55,217 nucleotides of DNA from Oscillospiraceae bacterium (GTDB taxonomy: Bacteria; Bacillota; Clostridia; Oscillospirales; Ruminococcaceae), in the NCBI GenBank assembly GCA_017848055.1, contig JAGALZ010000056.1:1-55217 (forward strand), given 5' to 3'. The notes below the pieces were generated by a model. That model worked only from the letters and a program-made list of their open reading frames with translations. It did no database searches and was not told the origin of the DNA. This document shows, in pieces, positions 51,394-55,217 of the stretch. Position 1 is the first letter of the stretch, and every line of letters starts with the position of its first letter. The position numbers were made by a program, and so were the translations under genes.

Positions 51394-51422
51394 ATTATAT
51401 CAGCTTTGGTTTCACATTTCAA
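51394..51422 (-). promoter_or_regulatory. Promoter of the GH36-GH74 operon
   Basis: On the minus strand, TTGAAA (51417-51422) and TATAAT (51394-51399) are 17 bp apart, ~36 bp before the GH36 ATG. Confidence 0.7.
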
Positions 51423-51442
51423 TATCTATTTTACATTTCAAT
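51411..51442. repeat. 13-bp direct repeats over the GH36-GH74 -35 region
   Basis: TTCACATTTCAAT (51411-51423) and TTTACATTTCAAT (51430-51442) differ at one base and are offset by 19 bp, on one face of the helix. The first covers the -35. This is the usual layout of an AraC-type activator site. Confidence 0.6.
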
Positions 51443-51545
51443 CGATTACAATTTGTATAATTTCAAAGAATTTATCAGTATTATTAACGAATAACAAGAC
51501 AAGATAGGCAATATAATGTAAAAACACATAATGGAGGTAGTATAT

Positions 51546-51821
51546 ATGCAGGAAATACAGCAGGGAAAACACAGCCTTTGTCTGGAAAACAGAAAGAGCC
51601 TCAGACTCACCGGAGTTACCGACATCGACAGCTTCGACGAGGGACAGGTGCTTTTGTACACACAGCTCGGAGAGCTACTGATAAAGGGTAAAAATCTTCA
51701 TATAAGCGAGCTTTCACTCGAAGCGGGAAACGTCGAGGTTTCAGGCGATGTATGGACTCTTAGCTACGGCGAGAAAAACAGAAAGGCAAAAGCCTCTCTC
51801 ATCAAAAAAGCATTCAGATAA
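51546..51821 (+). CDS. yabP: Sporulation protein YabP
   Basis: This ~91-residue protein of the YabP/YqfC family has ENRKSLRLTGVTDIDSFDEGQ and a TQLGELLIKGKNLHISELSLE core. In B. subtilis, yabP is expressed in the mother cell and contributes to spore cortex formation. ATG 51546 is chosen with GGAGG eight bases upstream. It is followed 14 bp later by yabQ, then divIC and an S1-domain gene, the same order as in B. subtilis. The upstream AT-rich stretch has a TATAAT at 51512-51517 without a matching sigma-A -35. Confidence 0.88.
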   Translation: MQEIQQGKHSLCLENRKSLRLTGVTDIDSFDEGQVLLYTQLGELLIKGKNLHISELSLEAGNVEVSGDVWTLSYGEKNRKAKASLIKKAFR

Positions 51822-51835
51822 AGGAGCGATAGAAT

Positions 51836-52339
51836 ATGCTTGCTGTGCTTCCGAAGGGCTTTGAAACACAGATGATTTTCGGGGTGCAAAGAGAAACGAG
51901 AATTTTTCTTTTGTCGGTTCTTCTGGGTGTCGTGTTCGGGGCAGGCTACGAGGTGCTCAGGATACTCAGAAGAGTGATAAATCATAACGATATCGCAGTA
52001 TTTTTGCAGGATTTTATCTATACGGTGCTGTGCTCACTTTGCTATTATGTCTTTGTGACCGCACTTGCCTGGGGACAGCTTCGTGGATTTGTGCTTTTTG
52101 GCTGTATTATGGGAATGATTCTGGAAATGGTCACTATCGGTAATACCGCAACGCCGCTGATTTCGGCGATTATAAGGCTTGCGGTAAGGTGGATAGTGGT
52201 AAAGCCGATAGCTGTTATAGTAAGAATTGCTACAAAGGCAGGGCGTAAATTTGTGCAAAGCTCTAAAAGTTTGCTCAAATGCCGTGTAAGTGCAAAAAAA
52301 CGCTTGAAAGAAGATGAAAAACTAGTGTATAATAAATAG
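51836..52339 (+). CDS. yabQ: Spore cortex biosynthesis protein YabQ
   Basis: This 167-residue membrane protein has about four hydrophobic segments. FFLSVLLGVVFGAGYEVLRILRR-type N-terminal text and DFIYTVLCSLCYYVF are typical of YabQ. It is needed for cortex formation in B. subtilis. The basic C-terminus (KKRLKEDEK) overlaps a promoter for divIC (52304-52333). The start has AAAGGAG. Its presence together with yabP and spoVAC shows that sporulation genes are kept in this genome. Confidence 0.85.
   Translation: MLAVLPKGFETQMIFGVQRETRIFLLSVLLGVVFGAGYEVLRILRRVINHNDIAVFLQDFIYTVLCSLCYYVFVTALAWGQLRGFVLFGCIMGMILEMVTIGNTATPLISAIIRLAVRWIVVKPIAVIVRIATKAGRKFVQSSKSLLKCRVSAKKRLKEDEKLVYNK
52304..52333 (+). 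promoter_or_regulatory. Internal promoter for divIC
   Basis: TTGAAA (52304-52309) and TATAAT (52328-52333) are 18 bp apart, within the last codons of yabQ. It would give vegetative expression to divIC. Confidence 0.6.
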
Positions 52340-52390
52340 GTGTAAAAAGATATAGAACACGTTTAAAATGCGGAGGAAACAATAAAACAA

Positions 52391-52708
52391 ATGAACAGCG
52401 AAAAGGAATTTTACGGCGAGGGTACAAAGAAGCGAACCCTTGTGCATTATATAGTTCTGGTAATTCTTCTGTTGCTTTTGGTCTATGCAGTCGTGATGTG
52501 GATATCACAGAGAGCTAAGGTCGACGAGCTTGCAAAGAAGAACGAGGAAATCCAGGAGCAGATTATGCTCACACAGCAGCAGTGCGATGAGTATAACAGA
52601 ATCCTCAATTCAGATGACCAGGACGCATATATGGAAAGAATAGCAATCGAAAAGTATGGCTACGGCTATCCGGGCGAGAAACGCTATTACTTTACAAGTA
52701 AGGAATAA
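52391..52708 (+). CDS. divIC: Septum formation initiator DivIC/FtsB-like
   Basis: This 105-residue bitopic protein has one membrane helix (~20-40: IVLVILLLLLVYAVVMW), then a coiled coil (AKVDELAKKNEEIQEQI). The conserved end has DDQDAYMERIAIEKYGYGYPGEK. DivIC/FtsB proteins bridge divisome components and are needed for septation. The position after yabPQ and before the S1-domain gene matches B. subtilis. GGAGG lies about 14 bases before the ATG, rather far. Confidence 0.9.
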   Translation: MNSEKEFYGEGTKKRTLVHYIVLVILLLLLVYAVVMWISQRAKVDELAKKNEEIQEQIMLTQQQCDEYNRILNSDDQDAYMERIAIEKYGYGYPGEKRYYFTSKE

Positions 52709-52764
52709 AGTGCGGTTTTAGCACTGAAATTAAAGAAATGAGAAAAGAGAGTGGAGTTATCCCT

Positions 52765-53292
52765 ATGCAGCTTGAAGTAGGAAAAATTTATGAGGGTAAG
52801 GTAACGGGTATCACAAAGTTCGGTGCCTTTGTAGATGTCGTAGAGGACGGAAAAAAGGTAACGGGAATGGTACATATTTCAGAGGTTGCCTCGACCTTTG
52901 TAAACGAGATTAAAGACCATCTTCAGGAGGGCCAGACTGTAAAGGTTAAGGTACTTGCAGTATCCGAGGACGGAAAAACAAGTATGTCCATCAAGAAGGC
53001 GCAGGCACCCGAGCCTAATCAGCAGAGAAGACCTCAGCGAAACGGCGGAGGAGATAATTTCCGAAAGGGCGGTTTCAACGGTAAGAATAACGCCAGAACC
53101 GAAAGACCAAAGCAAAATGACAGCTTCAGACAGCCGCCGGAGTTTACTCAGACACGTTCTACACTTACCGAAAGCGGTAATCAGTCGTTTGAGGATATGC
53201 TCAGTAAGTTCAAGGCTTCAAGTGACGAGAAGCTCTCGGATATGAAAAAGCTCAAGGAAGGCAACCGCAGAAGCAATTCTCACAGAAAGTAA
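52765..53292 (+). CDS. S1 RNA-binding domain protein (YabR-like)
   Basis: This ~175-residue protein has an S1 domain at residues 1-75 (GKIYEGKVTGITKFGAFVDV, GMVHISEVA, then VKVKVLAV) followed by a low-complexity Arg/Asn/Gln-rich tail. It resembles YabR, the general-stress-like S1 protein encoded after divIC in B. subtilis. Binding of RNA or ribosomes is inferred from the domain. ATG 52765 with GGAG eight bases upstream is preferred over 52738. Confidence 0.85.
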   Translation: MQLEVGKIYEGKVTGITKFGAFVDVVEDGKKVTGMVHISEVASTFVNEIKDHLQEGQTVKVKVLAVSEDGKTSMSIKKAQAPEPNQQRRPQRNGGGDNFRKGGFNGKNNARTERPKQNDSFRQPPEFTQTRSTLTESGNQSFEDMLSKFKASSDEKLSDMKKLKEGNRRSNSHRK

Positions 53293-53304
53293 ATAGCATT
53301 TTAT

Positions 53305-53338
53305 GGGGTGCGAAGCTTTTGCTTTGCACCCTTAGTTT
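53305..53338 (+). terminator. Terminator after the S1-domain gene
   Basis: Near-complementary arms GGGTGCGAAGC and GCTTTGCACCC close a TTTT loop and are followed by TTAGTTT. Confidence 0.75.
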
Positions 53339-53376
53339 AATAACATAACGGATACAAAAGAAAGGACGTTTTAATT

Positions 53377-53640
53377 ATGGCAAGAGATTTTAAACACACC
53401 TTCGCATTTATATTCTTTGTCCTGGCAGGAATAGTTCTGGGAGGATTTATATCACATATCTGCGACGGAAAAGCATATGTTGACTGGCTCGCATGGGGAC
53501 AGACAATCGGCTTTGACAGCACAACTATAGACCTCAGCGTGCTTACCTTCACAATCGGTATGAAGCTTAAGGTTACAGTAGCACAGATATTCTGTGTAGC
53601 TATTATGTTGTTTGTTAATTTCAAGGTGAACAGAGGTTAA
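53377..53640 (+). CDS. DUF4321-like small membrane protein
   Basis: This 87-residue protein has two hydrophobic segments (~9-30 and ~64-83) around a short outer loop. The N-terminal FVLAGIVLGGFIS and the LTFTIGMKLKVTVAQI block fit DUF4321, a family of small clostridial membrane proteins of unknown role. An AAAGGACG-type site lies upstream. A lipoprotein gene starts 6 bp after its stop. Confidence 0.7.
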   Translation: MARDFKHTFAFIFFVLAGIVLGGFISHICDGKAYVDWLAWGQTIGFDSTTIDLSVLTFTIGMKLKVTVAQIFCVAIMLFVNFKVNRG

Positions 53641-53646
53641 AAATAT

Positions 53647-54369
53647 ATGTTGGGTTTCAAGAAAATAATCAGTGTTGTAGCAGCGTCGGCGATTGCATTG
53701 TCACTCTGCTCATGCAGCCTTTTTGATAAGGATAATACAGCCGACCTCGAAGGCTTTGATATCCTCAGAAAAGCAATGGATACGTATAATAAGCAGTCAA
53801 GCGGCGGTATAGAGGTCTACGACGAGGTAAAGCAGGTCACCGAGCAGAAGTTTATATATTGGTATGACGAGGTTGACGTGCTTACATATTACCTCGAAAA
53901 GGCAGACGATAACGGCGGAGTATATAAGGAATATACCAGCGGATATTCGTATTTTGTCGAGGAAAACGGAGTCGGCGAGGAGCTTATGAAATCCGACGAG
54001 AGATATAGATTCTATGACAGAGAGTTTGCTACCCATCCTCAGACAACCGATAAGGTGTTCTATTTCTCCGACGAGGGAGTAATTGAGGATACCCTAAAGG
54101 TCAACAGCGATAAAAGCGGAAGCATTCTTTATCGTTATGACCCCGAAAAAGCAGGTATGGGAATCGAAGGCGGAAAGCTTGAAAGCTTTTCAACAGAGTA
54201 TTTCTTTGACGAAAATGAGGTAATAACTCACTTTGTCCAGATAGCTCAGGGAAGCTATGATGACGGCGAGGAGTTTATTTATAAGTATACTATCAAAATT
54301 ATCCCCGAAAGTGAGGTAGGCCCGATAGATAATCCTATCAAGGTGACCGAGAAGCCTCAGGAGGAGTAA
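53647..54369 (+). CDS. Hypothetical lipoprotein
   Basis: This is a 240-residue protein with a lipoprotein signal (lipobox LCSC, ~residue 23). After it comes a domain rich in Tyr, Asp and Glu (FIYWYDEVDVLTYYLEKAD, ~75-93) and a Pro/Glu tail. I recognise no family. It is co-oriented with and close to the DUF4321 gene (6 bp) and the AraC gene (18 bp), so all three may be one transcript. Confidence 0.7.
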   Translation: MLGFKKIISVVAASAIALSLCSCSLFDKDNTADLEGFDILRKAMDTYNKQSSGGIEVYDEVKQVTEQKFIYWYDEVDVLTYYLEKADDNGGVYKEYTSGYSYFVEENGVGEELMKSDERYRFYDREFATHPQTTDKVFYFSDEGVIEDTLKVNSDKSGSILYRYDPEKAGMGIEGGKLESFSTEYFFDENEVITHFVQIAQGSYDDGEEFIYKYTIKIIPESEVGPIDNPIKVTEKPQEE

Positions 54370-54387
54370 AGTGCCAAGGAGCATAAT

Positions 54388-55217
54388 ATGAACGATGTAA
54401 GCGAACAGAAAAGCTACTTTGAGCTTGTCGATTCGGCAAAGCTGTCAGTCAGAGCATATTCAAGAAATCATAAGCATTCCGACTGTGAGATTCTCTGTGT
54501 GCTTTCGGGAAATGTTTCTGTAACCGTTCAGCCCCAGGGGAAATGCATCAAGCTTTCTAAGGGAGATGTATTGGTAATCCCGCAGGGAGTACTCCATATC
54601 ATCGAAAAAGACCACTCACTGTCAGTGTTTGCTTCGCTCAAGGTTGATATTTCTGACGTGAGAAGCCGAAACAGTATTGTTACAGCCTTCGGAAGTGCCT
54701 TGAATGCAGTGTCCGCCGAGTATGCAAACGCTGTCTTGATTTCTGCGGATGCAATACGGAAAACACCTTTTGACAAGCTCTTCAGAATATGTATCGAGGA
54801 GAAGGAAAAGGCTGCCTGGGGTTACCGCCATGTAGAGGAAATGCTCATTCTCAATATACTTGTCGGAATTGTCCGCCATTGGAAAAAGATAGGTGCAGTA
54901 GACGACGGGGAGCTGTCATCAGGACGCTCGGTGAGCATATATTCGGTGTGCGATTATATCGAAAGCCATTTCGACGAGCAGGACAGAGTGGAAACACTTG
55001 CGAAAATGTGCGGTATGAGCTATACGCATTTTGCACGAAAATTCAAGGAGCTTTACGGCGAGCCTTGCAAGGGATATATCGAAAAGGTCAGAATCAAAAA
55101 AGCAAAGCAGTTATTGCTGGAGACCAACCACGACCTGAGTTTTATCAGCCAGGAGCTTGGCTTTTCGGATTGCAGCCACCTCATCAGAATTTTCAAAAGA
55201 TATGAGGGGATTACTCC
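54388..55217 (+). CDS. AraC-family transcriptional regulator (3' end outside window)
   Basis: The frame is open to the last base, giving ~276 residues. The N-terminus is a cupin-like sensor domain (HKHSDCEILCVLSGNVSV, then KGDVLVIPQGVLH at ~55-67). The C-terminus is the double HTH of AraC proteins: VETLAKMCGMSYTHFARKFKE (~205-225) and LSFISQELGFSDCSHLIRIFK (~251-271). Such regulators usually sense a sugar or glycan product. AAGGAG lies upstream. It is the nearest candidate to act on the direct-repeat site before the GH36-GH74 operon 3 kb away, by inference only. Confidence 0.9.
   Translation, partial: MNDVSEQKSYFELVDSAKLSVRAYSRNHKHSDCEILCVLSGNVSVTVQPQGKCIKLSKGDVLVIPQGVLHIIEKDHSLSVFASLKVDISDVRSRNSIVTAFGSALNAVSAEYANAVLISADAIRKTPFDKLFRICIEEKEKAAWGYRHVEEMLILNILVGIVRHWKKIGAVDDGELSSGRSVSIYSVCDYIESHFDEQDRVETLAKMCGMSYTHFARKFKELYGEPCKGYIEKVRIKKAKQLLLETNHDLSFISQELGFSDCSHLIRIFKRYEGIT

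Noticed and set aside
1..55217. tRNA, rRNA, prophage, integrase or transposase genes
   Set aside because: None could be recognised by reading both strands; faint cloverleaf-like stretches did not hold up.

Overview
The window looks like a chromosomal segment of a Ruminococcus-type gut Firmicute (Oscillospiraceae). The reasons are moderate GC, AGGAGG-type ribosome sites and clear sigma-A promoters, together with many surface lipoproteins that join the lipid anchor to the enzyme by poly-threonine or Ser/Asp linkers. There is also a hemicellulose-degrading gene content (GH95, GH26, CE2, CE4, CotH, GH74, GH36). The genus is an inference from gene content, not a measured placement. No rRNA, tRNA, CRISPR array, phage or transposase gene was seen. 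Both window ends cut through genes (GH95 fucosidase at the left, an AraC regulator at the right).

Layout. 1-3.3 kb: fucosidase end, GH26 mannanase lipoprotein, SpoVAC and a cysteine-cluster protein. 3.3-5.2 kb: aroE-aroK facing away from acpP. 5.2-7.3 kb: a radical SAM protein divergent from an HtrA protease. 7.4-11.8 kb: leftward housekeeping operon dus-rsmI-rimI-tsaD-hydE. 11.8-18 kb: a LysR regulator with a cytoplasmic SGNH hydrolase, divergent from secreted CE2 and CE4 esterases, then a CotH lipoprotein. 18-25 kb: two ABC-2 exporter systems and a TraB/GumN lipoprotein. 25-34.8 kb: zinc-ribbon pair, NAD synthetase, EF-G paralogue, Ca-type P-ATPase, and a DUF3343/cysteine desulfurase pair. 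34.9-40.3 kb: c-di-AMP synthesis (cdaA-cdaR), a COG2509 flavoprotein, and a HprK-like/PqqD-like/S26-peptidase cassette. 40.3-46.6 kb: a CwlO-like hydrolase divergent from an EAL phosphodiesterase, then a second Ca-type ATPase. 46.9-51.4 kb: GH36-GH74 xyloglucan operon. 51.5-55.2 kb: yabP-yabQ-divIC-yabR, small membrane and lipoprotein genes, and the AraC gene.

How it fits together. Three separated glycan loci cover fucosyl removal and mannan (left end), acetyl removal from xylan-like polymers (LysR locus), and galactosyl removal plus xyloglucan backbone cutting (GH36-GH74). The enzymes with visible N-termini are mostly membrane-anchored lipoproteins rather than dockerin-bearing cellulosomal proteins. 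The LysR and GH36 promoters carry dyad or direct-repeat sites that suggest local control.

The most notable observations are: (1) a two-domain NAD synthetase whose glutaminase triad is replaced at all three positions; (2) a ~205-bp three-hairpin repeat present twice in opposite orientation, with conserved arms but different, still-pairing inner stems; (3) a WalR-type direct repeat at the promoter of the CwlO-like hydrolase, whose gene also lacks a clear start codon; (4) an orphan RiPP-like kinase/PqqD/peptidase cassette; and (5) a 10-bp dyad around the start site of a perfect-consensus promoter for a Ca-type ATPase.
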